Below, piece by piece: positions 6,633 to 14,088 of a DNA stretch of 14,119 bases (its first letter is position 1; each line of letters starts with the position of its first letter). Source of the stretch: Spirochaetes bacterium RBG_16_67_19 (GTDB lineage: Bacteria > Spirochaetota > Spirochaetia > SZUA-6 > DRHE01). The notes under the pieces were generated by a model. It was not told the origin of the DNA. It did no database searches and saw nothing but the letters and a program-made list of their open reading frames with translations. Both the position numbers and the translations under genes were made by a program. Where the stretch lies: the NCBI GenBank assembly GCA_001829505.1, contig MIBK01000115.1:9963-24081 (forward strand), written 5' to 3'.

Positions 6633-7304
6633 TCAGTCACGCTCTGCCGGTCCTCGGCCCGAAGGCGGACCGCCTTCGGGCAGCACCAGGCCGCGGGCCT
6701 CGCGACGGAAGAAAGCCTTGCATTCCTTCCAGTCGAATGGCTCCAGCATCCGCGGCGACGGCTCCGCCTCGGCCTCTTCGAACCAGGTCAGGCTCTGCAG
6801 CACCTGGTAGAGGTTCACCCGGCCCGATCCGTACTTCTTCGGCAGAAGGCCGAGATGCTCCGCCAGGCTGCCACCCCTGCGCAACAGGCAATAAAGGTCC
6901 ACGAAATCCTTGCGACTGCCCCGGTTCAGGACCGCCACGAGCTTCATCAGCGCGATGTCCCTGGCGTCTGCCAGCCGGAAGAAGCTGAAGGTCTCGGCCG
7001 CGAACAGGAAGGGATCCGGAATCTGGAAGAAGGAGAGCTTGATTCCGCGCAGCAGAACCGTCAGGGTCCCTGCCTCTTCCTGCAGCACCTCGCATCCGCC
7101 CAGCTTGCTCAGCGAGGTGAAGAGGCCCTGCCGGGAAAAGCGCGCCTGCTTAAAGAAGTCGAAGTCGTCGGAGAGTCGATGACCCAGACGCAGTGCCAAT
7201 CCAGTCCCGCCGGCCAGAGTCCAGCCCCGCAGCGACGCGGGAGTGTCTCGCTCTATGTCCGCCAGCAGACTTCGGCTTCCCTGCGGCAGCACGCGCCGGA
7301 ACAA
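6633..7304 (-). CDS. AbiEii/AbiGii-family nucleotidyltransferase (toxin of a TA-like pair)
   Basis: With a TTG start at 7302-7304 the protein has 223 residues. It carries the NTase signature TLAGGTGLALRLGHRLSDDF (29-48), where Asp47 and Asp49 form the metal-binding DxD, and the later GSRKDFVDLYCLL (129-141, Lys132, Asp133), typical of AbiEii-like proteins. The family comprises toxins paired with antitoxins and originally found in phage-abortive-infection loci. Some modify tRNA by adding nucleotides. No ATG lies between the upstream gene's fusion-like extension and the NTase motif. TTG is preferred because GGAGGGG sits 5 nt before it; GTG at 7290-7292 is the alternative. The start lies inside the 3' end of the HTH gene (52-nt overlap), implying coupled expression. 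Confidence 0.82.
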   Translation of the reverse strand: MFRRVLPQGSRSLLADIERDTPASLRGWTLAGGTGLALRLGHRLSDDFDFFKQARFSRQGLFTSLSKLGGCEVLQEEAGTLTVLLRGIKLSFFQIPDPFLFAAETFSFFRLADARDIALMKLVAVLNRGSRKDFVDLYCLLRRGGSLAEHLGLLPKKYGSGRVNLYQVLQSLTWFEEAEAEPSPRMLEPFDWKECKAFFRREARGLVLPEGGPPSGRGPAERD

Positions 7305-7807
7305 ACCAACCCCTCCAGTCCGATCATAGACTCCCAGAAAGAATGAGTTTTGCGCGATCCGAAGCGGATCGAGCACGCCTCCCGAAGGATCCCGGACCTG
7401 CCCACAAGCCTTACCAGGAGCTGAACATCCGCCAGATCGCCGAACTCCAGCACGCGCCGGATCACCCAGCGCGGGTGCCGTCGAAGGTCGGCCTCCCCCA
7501 GAGGCGTGTCCCAGAACAGCCGGCCCAGGCGTCTCCTCGCCGAGCGCCAGGAGACCGCGGGGCTTGCCGGCCTCACGGCCTGCAGCTCGACCTTCAAGCG
7601 GCATCCCAGCGCGGACGCCAGCTTTTCCAGGGTGTAGAGCTGGAAACGGTGCCATCCGGACTCGTAGCGCGCGATCGTTGCCGGGGAAGTCCGCACGATG
7701 CGGGCCAGTTGGGACAGGCTCAGCCCCAGCTGCCGGCGGCGCCTCCTGATTCGCGACGAGAGGCTGCTCACCCCTTTATCATAAATGATAAAGGGGCGCG
7801 GGTCCAT
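7253..7807 (-). CDS. XRE-type helix-turn-helix protein with AbiEii-partner-like C-terminal domain (probable antitoxin/regulator)
   Basis: Residues about 17-72 form a HTH_3 domain (RIRRRRRQLGLSLSQLARIV, 19-38, then SPATIARYESG). Residues about 96-163 (LFWD, HPRWVIRRVLEFGDLADVQL, then SRKTHSFWESMIG) resemble the short proteins, which I recall as DUF6922-like, that usually stand alone just upstream of AbiEii-type genes. The gene thus looks like a DNA-binding domain joined to the toxin-partner domain. The last 17 or so residues are read from DNA overlapping the toxin start. Start choice is uncertain: ATG 7807 has AGGAGG 11 nt upstream, but a GTG at 7771 starts right where a 26-bp inverted repeat ends and would put that repeat in the promoter. 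It starts 15 nt after the class III aminotransferase stop. Confidence 0.75.
   Translation of the reverse strand: MDPRPFIIYDKGVSSLSSRIRRRRRQLGLSLSQLARIVRTSPATIARYESGWHRFQLYTLEKLASALGCRLKVELQAVRPASPAVSWRSARRRLGRLFWDTPLGEADLRRHPRWVIRRVLEFGDLADVQLLVRLVGRSGILREACSIRFGSRKTHSFWESMIGLEGLVCSGACCRREAEVCWRT
7771..7796. repeat. 26-bp inverted repeat, candidate operator of the HTH/AbiEii pair
   Basis: CCCCTTTATCAT (7771-7782) and ATGATAAAGGGG (7785-7796) are perfect 12-nt arms around AA. The A+T-rich core stands out from the surrounding G+C-rich DNA. It contains TATGAT on the minus strand (7778-7783), a good -10, with TGGACC 17 nt upstream as a fair -35. Autoregulatory palindromes of this kind are common at the start of HTH-antitoxin operons. 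A terminator is less likely because no T-tract follows and the loop would be tiny. Confidence 0.6.
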
Positions 7808-7822
7808 CCCCGCCCAGGCCTC

Positions 7823-9193
7823 CTACCGGTAGCCAAACTGTTTCTCCACTTCGGCGATGGACTCCTCGATCAGGTCCAGGCCCAGCCCGGCGTACTTTTC
7901 ATCCATGATCAGGGGCGGGGACATGCGCAGGATGTGCCCGGCGGGGATCCAGGCCAGGCCCTTGCGGAAGGCCTTCTGGTAGACCAGCTGGCCCGCCTCC
8001 TCGAAGGGCTCCTTGCCGGCCTTGTCCTTGACCAGCTCGATGCCCAGCAGGAAGCCCTTGCCTTTCACGTCGCCCACGATCGGGTGGGCCTGCTTCATGG
8101 CTTGCAGGCGCTTCGCGAAATACCCGCCCACCCGGCGCACGTTCTCCAGCAGCTCCTCTTCTTCAATGACTTCCAAAGAGGCCAGGGCCGCGGCGCAGGC
8201 CATGGGGTTGCCGCCGTAGCTGGAGGAGGCGGAGATCTTTTCCAGGGCCCCGGCGTTCTCCTCGCTCACCACCATGGCGGTGACCGGGAAGCCGTTGCCG
8301 AAGGACTTGCCGAAGGTGACGACGTCGGGAAGCACATTCCAGTGGCTCAGGCACAGCCACTCCCCCGTGCGGCCCATGCCGGTGAGCACCTCGTCGGCGT
8401 ACAGCAGGATCTTCCGCTGGTCGCAGAAGGCCCGCAGCTTGGGGAAGAAATCCTCCGGCGGGAAGATGGAGCCGCCCCAGCCCTGGGCCGGTTCCAGCAC
8501 GAAGGCGGCCACGTTGCCCGCCGTGCCCTCCCGGATGAACGCGTCGTAGAAGCGCAGGTAGGCGTCCGTGTCGATCGTGCCGTCGGGCTTGGCGAAGGTC
8601 GGGCGGTAGGGGTCCGGGCGCGGGACCATGTAGAACCCCGGGGCCCGCGTCGGGCCGTAGGCCAGCACGTCCCCGCGGGACATCTGGGCGCAGCTCACCG
8701 CGGCCATGGTCTTGCCGTGGAAGTCGCGGAAGCAGGACAGGAACTCGTGTCTGCCCGTAATGGCCCGCGCCGCGCGGAGGGCCGCCTCCACCGCGGCGGT
8801 GCCGTCGGAGTAGAACTGGATGGCGTGCAGCCTGCCCGGCAGGATGGCGGCCATCTTCGACAAGAGCTCATCCTTCACCGGGGTGGTGAAGTCGTGGCAG
8901 TTCATCAGTCTTTTCGCCCAGTGGGCCACGGCCTCGGAGATCTTGGGGTGGGCGTGCCCCAGGGAGGTCACGTAGATCCCGGAGGAGAAGTCCAGGTAGC
9001 GGTTGCCGTCCACGTCGGTCAGGGTGATGCCGTGTCCCTGCTCGAAGCACACGGGGAACAACTTCACCTGGCTGGACAGACCGTGAAAGTAGCGGCAGGC
9101 GCTGGCGTGCATCGTCCTGGACTTGGGCCCGGGCGGCTCCACCACGATGCGGGGGATGTCCCGGGCGCTTGCTTTCCACCAATCCTTGGCCAT
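7823..9193 (-). CDS. Class III PLP-dependent aminotransferase
   Basis: The 456-aa protein has the full fold-type I class III set: VDGNRYLDFSSGIYVTSLGHAHP, FYSDGTAAVEAALRAAR (127-143), FHGKT (158-162), LEPAQGWGG (233-241), YADEVLTGMGRTG (265-277, with Asp267 expected to contact PLP), VTFGKSFGNGFPVTA (292-306, Lys296 as the PLP lysine) and SYGGNPMACAAALA. Members act on omega-amino groups (4-aminobutyrate, ornithine, beta-alanine, taurine) or other amines. The motifs do not decide the substrate. GGAGG precedes the ATG by 7 nt. It lies 15 nt after the DeoR-family gene's stop, so the two form a unit. The coupling suggests breakdown of an amino sugar or amino-polyol-type compound, but this is inference. 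Confidence 0.93.
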   Translation of the reverse strand: MAKDWWKASARDIPRIVVEPPGPKSRTMHASACRYFHGLSSQVKLFPVCFEQGHGITLTDVDGNRYLDFSSGIYVTSLGHAHPKISEAVAHWAKRLMNCHDFTTPVKDELLSKMAAILPGRLHAIQFYSDGTAAVEAALRAARAITGRHEFLSCFRDFHGKTMAAVSCAQMSRGDVLAYGPTRAPGFYMVPRPDPYRPTFAKPDGTIDTDAYLRFYDAFIREGTAGNVAAFVLEPAQGWGGSIFPPEDFFPKLRAFCDQRKILLYADEVLTGMGRTGEWLCLSHWNVLPDVVTFGKSFGNGFPVTAMVVSEENAGALEKISASSSYGGNPMACAAALASLEVIEEEELLENVRRVGGYFAKRLQAMKQAHPIVGDVKGKGFLLGIELVKDKAGKEPFEEAGQLVYQKAFRKGLAWIPAGHILRMSPPLIMDEKYAGLGLDLIEESIAEVEKQFGYR

Positions 9194-9208
9194 GTAGCCC
9201 TCCTTTGT

Positions 9209-9970
9209 TTACGAAGTGACGATCCGGATCCCCCGGCGGCGGTAGCGCTCGCGTACCGCACGCGGCAGGCCGCCGTCGGTTATCAGCACCTGAAACAACG
9301 ACAATGGGGCGAAACGGACATAGGAGTCGCGCTCGATCTTGGAGGAGTCGCAAAGCAAAAACACCCTGCCGGCGTTCTCCGCCATCCGCCGGGTCACCCC
9401 CGCCTCCTGCTCGTCGTAGGAGCTCAGTCCCCCGGCCAGCGACAGGCCATCCACCCCGATGAAGGCCTTGTCCGCATGGTATTCCAGAATGGCCCGCTCG
9501 GCGGCGGCGCCGTACACCGCCTGGCGCTCCCCCACCACCTCTCCCCCGATCAGGCTGACCCGCACGCCCGGTGAGTGCAGCAGCTCCGCGACCACGGGCA
9601 GCGAGGTGGTGATGACCCGCAGCCCTTTGCGCCGCCGCAGGTGGGCAGCCAGGCTGAAAGGCGTGGTCCCGCAGTCCACGAACAGGATTTCCCCATCCTC
9701 CACGAATCCGGCGGCCGCCCGGCCGATAGCCCGCTTCTGCTCGCCGGCCCGTTGCAGACGCCGGTTGAAGCTGAAGAGGCTCTCGACGGCCTGGCCCTTC
9801 ATGGCCCCGCCGTGCGTGCGCAGGAGGTAGCCCTGCTCCTCCAGCACAGCGAGGTCGCGCCGCACGGTCATGGGCGACACCTCCAGGCGTTCGGCCAGCT
9901 CGCGCACCGGCACGAAGTCCCGGCGGGATAGGGTCCTGAGGATATGCTGGAACCTCTGCTCGCGGGGCAC
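9209..9970 (-). CDS. DeoR/GlpR-family transcriptional repressor
   Basis: With GTG at 9968-9970 the protein has 253 residues, exactly DeoR-family size. The N-terminal winged HTH is clear (EQRFQHILRTLSRRDFVPVR, 4-23; ERLEVSPMTVRRDLAVLEEQ, 27-46; RTHGGA). The C-terminal sugar-phosphate sensor domain has FVDCGTTPFSLAAHL (97-111), DKAFIGVDGLSLAGGLSSYD (168-187) and LLCDSSKIERDSYV (205-218), the usual D-x-G-T-T, GxDG and DSSK segments. These regulators usually repress sugar catabolic operons and sense a phosphorylated sugar intermediate. The frame runs further upstream, but the predicted transcription start near 9994 and the fit to family length support the GTG. AAGG is 9-10 nt upstream. It is followed by the class III aminotransferase, its likely target and partner. 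Confidence 0.92.
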   Translation of the reverse strand: MPREQRFQHILRTLSRRDFVPVRELAERLEVSPMTVRRDLAVLEEQGYLLRTHGGAMKGQAVESLFSFNRRLQRAGEQKRAIGRAAAGFVEDGEILFVDCGTTPFSLAAHLRRRKGLRVITTSLPVVAELLHSPGVRVSLIGGEVVGERQAVYGAAAERAILEYHADKAFIGVDGLSLAGGLSSYDEQEAGVTRRMAENAGRVFLLCDSSKIERDSYVRFAPLSLFQVLITDGGLPRAVRERYRRRGIRIVTS

Positions 9971-9988
9971 TTGCAGTCGCCTTCGGTT

Positions 9989-10015
9989 TTGTTGCAATCG
10001 ATCATAAACGAACAA
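9989..10015. promoter_or_regulatory. Possible DeoR-type operator around the -10 box
   Basis: TTGTT (9989-9993) and AACAA (10011-10015) form short inverted arms 17 nt apart around the -10 box, with ATCGAT inside at 9997-10002 and a TTCGTTT element on the minus strand. DeoR-family sites are often short and degenerate, so this is a suggestion only. Confidence 0.28.
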
Positions 10016-10030
10016 GAAGACGGCCGTCAA
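10001..10030 (-). promoter_or_regulatory. Predicted sigma-70 promoter of the deoR-type/aminotransferase unit
   Basis: On the minus strand TTGACG (10025-10030) and TATGAT (10001-10006) are spaced by 18 nt, each five of six to consensus. Transcription would start near 9994, leaving a 24-nt leader before the GTG. It lies directly after the stem-loop ending the preceding unit. Confidence 0.55.
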
Positions 10031-10035
10031 GCGCA

Positions 10036-10057
10036 GGGCCCGCGCAGCCGCAGGCCC
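10036..10057 (-). terminator. Stem-loop after the HD-GYP gene, likely transcription-unit end
   Basis: On the minus strand GGGCCTGCG and CGCGGGCCC pair into a 9-bp stem (one G-U wobble) with a GCTG loop, starting 11 nt after the HD-GYP stop and ending 5 nt before the next promoter's -35 box. A U-tract is missing, so it may act as a weak terminator or a 3'-end stabiliser. Confidence 0.42.
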
Positions 10058-10067
10058 GGTTCCCAGC

Positions 10068-11171
10068 TCACCCGCCGCTCTGGCCCTCGGCCAGATCCTG
10101 GTAGATCGCGGCGAAGCGGCCCTGGTGCTGCCGGAAGACCTCCGCCAGGGAGGGATCGAAGTGGGAACCCGCCCCCTGCAGGATCTTTTCGGCAGCCTGT
10201 TCGTGGGGAAAGGGCGCCTTGTAAGGACGGCGCATGCGCAAGGCGTCATAGACATCGGCCACGGCCACGATGCGGGCGGCCAGGGGGATCTGCTCGCCGG
10301 CCAGGCCATGCGGGTAGCCGCTGCCGTCCCAGCGCTCGTGATGGCGCAGGGCGATGTCCCGGGCCATCGGGTCGGGGTAGGAAGCCAGGATGTAAGCCCC
10401 GTTGATGGTGTGAGCCTTCATCAGCTCCCGCTGCCAATCCTCCAGCGGACCTTCCTTGTTCAGGATGTCGTCGGGCGTGCCGATCTTGCCCACATCGTGC
10501 ATTGCCGCCAGGAAGGCGATGTTCTGGAGGAACTCCGCGTCCACCTGCGGGTAGGCCGGCAGACCGGCCAGCTGCTGAGCCAACAGGCTGCCGTAGCGGT
10601 TGACCCGCTCGATGTGGTAGCCGGTGTCGTTGTCCTTCAGGCGGGCGGCTTGCAAAAGGCTTTCATAGGTGCCCCGCAGCATGCGGCGGTATTCGTCGGA
10701 AAAGTCGTGGAAGTGGGCCTGGAAGCCGGCGGGGGACCCCTCCGCCGCCGGCTCCAGCGGCGTCGCGAGAGGCGGCTGGCCGCCCCCGAAAAGCGGCACA
10801 ATAAGCACGGTGCTGATCACCGGCAGCCGGCTGGGTACCTTGATCTCCAGCCGGGCGTACCAGCTCAGGTTCCCGGCGGGCAGTCGCTGTAGCCGCAGCA
10901 GCTCACCCCGGCGCTCCTGGGTCAGGCTACCGGCCAGGTGGGCCAACAGGGACCTGCCTTCCGCCCCCTCCCCGAAGCTGGAACGATAGGCTTCGTTCAC
11001 CCAGCGGATGCGCAGCGACAGGTCCAGCAGCATGGCGGGGGCCTTGCTCAGGCGAAGCGCCCTGCGCACGTTCTGCACGCAGGCCTGCTCCCAGAAGGCG
11101 TCGTATTCCTGCTCCGCCTCCGGCGGAAGCTCTTCCAGCTCCGCTGGCTCCTCGCGGTCGGGCGCGGGCAC
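10068..11171 (-). CDS. HD-GYP domain protein with N-terminal PAS-like region (probable cyclic-di-GMP phosphodiesterase)
   Basis: The 367-aa protein starts with an acidic leader. A PAS-like region follows (about 36-155: APAMLLDLSLRIRWVNEAYRS), then a HD-GYP domain (about 165-365). Its motifs are DNDTGYHIERVNRYG (180-194, His186), AAMHDVGKIGTPDDIL (222-237, with His225 and Asp226 as the HD pair), His254, HHERWDGSGYP (277-287) and Asp306. HD-GYP enzymes hydrolyse cyclic-di-GMP, lowering this second messenger of biofilm and motility. All catalytic motifs look intact. No transmembrane segment or receiver domain is seen, so it is likely soluble with the PAS-like part as sensor. The start is GTG, with GAAGG close upstream. 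It lies 15 nt after the isomerase-like stop, so it is probably the third gene of the sugar kinase/isomerase unit. Confidence 0.9.
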   Translation of the reverse strand: MPAPDREEPAELEELPPEAEQEYDAFWEQACVQNVRRALRLSKAPAMLLDLSLRIRWVNEAYRSSFGEGAEGRSLLAHLAGSLTQERRGELLRLQRLPAGNLSWYARLEIKVPSRLPVISTVLIVPLFGGGQPPLATPLEPAAEGSPAGFQAHFHDFSDEYRRMLRGTYESLLQAARLKDNDTGYHIERVNRYGSLLAQQLAGLPAYPQVDAEFLQNIAFLAAMHDVGKIGTPDDILNKEGPLEDWQRELMKAHTINGAYILASYPDPMARDIALRHHERWDGSGYPHGLAGEQIPLAARIVAVADVYDALRMRRPYKAPFPHEQAAEKILQGAGSHFDPSLAEVFRQHQGRFAAIYQDLAEGQSGG

Positions 11172-11186
11172 GGGCCTTCGTCTCCC

Positions 11187-12542
11187 TCAATCCCGCACGT
11201 CCAGGATGGGTTTGATGCCCAGCAGGGCGCAAAGATTCCTCAGCTCCTCCACGCAGTCCCCGGGCACCGCGGCAAAATGCTGGGACTGCACGTGGTCCAG
11301 GATCCGCCGCACCGGCACGTCGGTGTAGAACTTCACGCTCGGCCAGGAGGGCAGCGGCACGCCCATCTCCACCCACTGCGGGGGCTTCCTGCCCTCCCCG
11401 CTCACGATGTGCATCCGGTAGCCCTCGTCGTCCTCGGCCAGACAGGCCAGGGTCAGGCGCCCCAGCTTCAGGCGCGAGCAGTGGGCGATGCCGCCCAGCA
11501 GCACGGTGGAGACGTTCTTGATCTGCGGCCGGCCCTCGATGAAGGCGTCGGGGATGTAACCGTCCTCGCCCAGCAGGATCCACTCCGGATGGTGGTCGTA
11601 GTGCTCCAGGAACATCGGCTCCTGGCCGGTCAGCCACTTCAGCATCAGCTCGGCCACCAGGTTGCCCACGTCGTTCTCGTCCACGTAGGGGATGCCGGCG
11701 GAGGCCACCAGTGCGGAGGGCACCGCGTGGGTCAGGCCCAGCTCCGCGTCCACCCCGTCCACGCACTTGTAGGAGAAGCCGCTGAAGTTCTTCTCCCGGC
11801 AGACCTGCACGGTGGCCAGGTACATGCGGAACACCCGCTCCAGCACCTCCTCCTGGGGCCTGCCCAGGGGGTATTCCCAGGAGGAGGTGACGCGCTGGAT
11901 CTCCTTCTTCACTTCCCCGGCCTCCAGGGCCTCCATGCGGCGCAGCAGCTGCAGCATATCCAGGCTCTCCACCTCCAGCCCGATCCTGTCCCGCAGCTTC
12001 ACCGTGGAGAAGTCCGTGGTGTAGAGGCCCATGTCGTTGAAGCCGATCATGCCCACCCTGCCGCGGCGTAAGAGGCGCTCGGTGCGGGCGGCGCGAGCGA
12101 AGCACAGGATGCCCTGCACGTCCAGGGGCGAGTCCGGGGCGTTGAACAGGTGCTTGAAGCGGAAGCGCATGCGCTCCAGGGGATAGCGGATGGCGGTCAC
12201 CCCGGCGCCCGCGGCCGGGCAGATCAGGGTGTCCCCTTCGCTGAAGCCGCCCATGGAGTACAGCAGGATCGGCCGGTCGCGGAAGGCCATCAGCACCCGC
12301 ATCACCCCGCGCACATCGATCCAGTTCACGATGTTGGCGATCAGGAAGTCCCAGTCCCCGGCCTTCAGCTCGGCGATGGCCCGCTCCGGCTCCCGGCCCT
12401 CGCCGCTGACCGGGTCGGTGCGATGAAGCTCGATACCCGCCGCCTCCAGCTGGTTCTCCGCCCGGGCGCTGATCGCTTTCAGATTTTCCGGCTTGTAGTA
12501 CTGGGTGCCGAAGCTCACGTACCCGGCCTTCAGCTTCTCCAT
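11187..12542 (-). CDS. L-fucose/L-arabinose isomerase-like protein
   Basis: This 451-aa protein follows the COG2407-type fucose/arabinose isomerase pattern: an N-terminal Rossmann-like part (GYVSFGTQYY, 7-16; LIANIVNWID, 67-76), GRVGMIGFNDMGLYTTDF (161-178), SYKCVDGVDAELGLTHAVPS (257-276), GIPYVDENDVGNLVAELML (283-301), LTGQEPMFLEH (304-314) and a C-terminal HFAAVPGDCVEELRNLC (422-438). Glu289 and Asp291 lie where acidic metal ligands are found in the family, and His422 matches the C-terminal conserved His. Family members interconvert aldoses and ketoses; the segment usually reading HCG is here GEDGYIP (325-331), so the substrate may differ. AGGAGGAG precedes ATG 12540-12542 by about 7 nt, and only 2 nt separate it from the kinase stop. 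The frame is open far upstream, but that part is a shadow of the kinase. Confidence 0.82.
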   Translation of the reverse strand: MEKLKAGYVSFGTQYYKPENLKAISARAENQLEAAGIELHRTDPVSGEGREPERAIAELKAGDWDFLIANIVNWIDVRGVMRVLMAFRDRPILLYSMGGFSEGDTLICPAAGAGVTAIRYPLERMRFRFKHLFNAPDSPLDVQGILCFARAARTERLLRRGRVGMIGFNDMGLYTTDFSTVKLRDRIGLEVESLDMLQLLRRMEALEAGEVKKEIQRVTSSWEYPLGRPQEEVLERVFRMYLATVQVCREKNFSGFSYKCVDGVDAELGLTHAVPSALVASAGIPYVDENDVGNLVAELMLKWLTGQEPMFLEHYDHHPEWILLGEDGYIPDAFIEGRPQIKNVSTVLLGGIAHCSRLKLGRLTLACLAEDDEGYRMHIVSGEGRKPPQWVEMGVPLPSWPSVKFYTDVPVRRILDHVQSQHFAAVPGDCVEELRNLCALLGIKPILDVRD

Positions 12543-12544
12543 GC

Positions 12545-14071
12545 TCAGGCTCCTCCTGCTTGACTCGAGAATTCGCGGAACACCGGCTTCAGGGCCCGGT
12601 ACAGCCGCCCGTACAGGGCGTACTGCCGGTCGTAGACCTTCCGGTGGCGCGCCTCGGGCTGGAAGCGCCTGCCCAGGCGCACCATGCCGCGCGCGGCCTC
12701 CGCCAGGTTCGGGAAATCGCCCACGGCCACGGCGGCCAGCAGCGCGCCGCCCAGCCCCGTGGTTTCCTCCTCCTGCATGCGCACCATGGGCAGGTCGCAG
12801 ATGTCGGCCTTGATCTGCAGCCATAGATCCGAGCGGGCCGCCCCGCCCATCGAGCGCACCTCGCGGATGGGGATGCCCGCCTCCAGGATCAGGCCCAGGA
12901 TGCGCCGCAGCATGAAGCCCACCCCTTCCTGGATGCCCCGGGCGAAGTGGGCCCTGCCGTGCTTCAGGGTCAGGCCGTACCACACCCCCCGGGCGTACAT
13001 GTCGTTCTCCGGGGTGTAGGCCCCGGCGAAGAACGGCAGCAGAACCAGGCCGTCGCAGCCGGCCGGCGCCCCGGCGGCCAGAGCGTTGAGGGCCTCGTAG
13101 GCCCGTTCCGGGTTCTCGGCCTGCCGCATTTCCTCCTGGGCGAACTGGTCGCGGAACCACTTGTAGATGATCGCCGAGGTCTGGGCGTAGGGCAGGATCA
13201 GGAACTTGCCGCTCAGGGCATGGGGCTGGAAGGGAAGGTGGTTGGCCAGGATCGGCTCCACCGAGTCGGCGGTCACTCCGATGGCCATGGCTGTGCCGGT
13301 GGTTTCGGTCACGATGCCGGCGGCCAGGTTGCCGGCCCCGATGCTGCTCAAGGTCTGGTCCATGGCCCCCTTGACCACGACGGTGTCGCGGGAAAGGCCC
13401 AGCTCGTCGGCCAGCTCCGGCTTGAGCCGGCCCGCCACGCTGCCCACCTCCACGATTTCCGGCAGCAGGCCCGTCACGCCGGCCCAGCCGGCGGTCTTGT
13501 CCCAGTACCTGCGGGTCTGGATGTCCAGGAAGCCGCTGGAGTGCAGGAGGGTCGGCGTGGAGCAGGAGCGCCCCGTGAGCCGGTAGACGATGTAGTCCTC
13601 CAGCAGCAGGATTTTGGAGGTCCGGGCGAAGCTCTCCGGCTCGTGAGCCTTCACCCAGAGCACTTTCAAAAGGCTCCAGGTCGGCTCGATGTCGGTGCAG
13701 CCCGTGTGCCGGTAGAACTCCTCGGGGTCCAGCCGGGCTTTCAGCTCCTCCACCTGGGCCCGGGCCCGGTTGTCCAGCCAGACAATGGCCGGACGCACCG
13801 GCCGCTCCCGAGCATCCAGGAACACAATGGTCTCCCCCTGGCTGGAGCCACAGATGCTGCGGACCTCCCGCGGGTTCACGCCCGCCGCCTGCAGGGTTTC
13901 CCGAAACCCCGACAGCACCGCCGCCCAGTAAGCCTCGGGGTCCGCCTCGACCCAGTCCGCCTGGGGCGTGGCCAGGACGTAGCCCCGGATGGATTTGGCC
14001 CTCGGCCGGCCCTCCCGATCGAACAGCGCCGTCTTTACCGAGGTGGTGCCCACGTCGAAGGTGAGGTACAT
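12545..14071 (-). CDS. FGGY-family carbohydrate kinase (xylulokinase-like)
   Basis: From ATG 14069-14071 the protein has 508 residues, normal for FGGY kinases. It opens with YLTFDVGTTSVKTALFD (2-18, Asp6 of the phosphate-binding loop), then SSQGETIVFLD (76-86), IVWLDNRARAQ (96-106), GAMDQTLSSIGAGN (235-248, Asp238 as catalytic base), VTETTGTAMAIG (254-265) and the C-terminal SMGGAARSDLWLQIKADICD signature. These enzymes phosphorylate ketoses or polyols, e.g. xylulose, fuculose or glycerol. The motifs look nearest xylulokinase types, but the sugar is not decided. An in-frame GTG at 14078-14080 is an alternative start; neither has a strong Shine-Dalgarno. The isomerase-like gene starts 2 nt after its stop, so the two are coupled and likely act in succession on one sugar. 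Confidence 0.93.
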   Translation of the reverse strand: MYLTFDVGTTSVKTALFDREGRPRAKSIRGYVLATPQADWVEADPEAYWAAVLSGFRETLQAAGVNPREVRSICGSSQGETIVFLDARERPVRPAIVWLDNRARAQVEELKARLDPEEFYRHTGCTDIEPTWSLLKVLWVKAHEPESFARTSKILLLEDYIVYRLTGRSCSTPTLLHSSGFLDIQTRRYWDKTAGWAGVTGLLPEIVEVGSVAGRLKPELADELGLSRDTVVVKGAMDQTLSSIGAGNLAAGIVTETTGTAMAIGVTADSVEPILANHLPFQPHALSGKFLILPYAQTSAIIYKWFRDQFAQEEMRQAENPERAYEALNALAAGAPAGCDGLVLLPFFAGAYTPENDMYARGVWYGLTLKHGRAHFARGIQEGVGFMLRRILGLILEAGIPIREVRSMGGAARSDLWLQIKADICDLPMVRMQEEETTGLGGALLAAVAVGDFPNLAEAARGMVRLGRRFQPEARHRKVYDRQYALYGRLYRALKPVFREFSSQAGGA

Positions 14072-14088
14072 GGCGGGCACAGCCTACA

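Noticed and set aside
4620..7346. A 908-codon open frame on the plus strand, and similar long plus-strand frames at 3076-4500, 7193-9574 and 10938-12071
   Set aside because: They lie antisense to well-supported genes, are rich in Gly, Arg, Ala, Pro, His and Gln, and show no recognisable motif. Such shadows are expected in G+C-rich coding DNA.
7771..7796. Inverted repeat as terminator of the class III aminotransferase gene
   Set aside because: No T-tract follows, the hairpin loop would be too tight, and an A+T-rich symmetric site with a -10 box beside an HTH gene fits an operator better.
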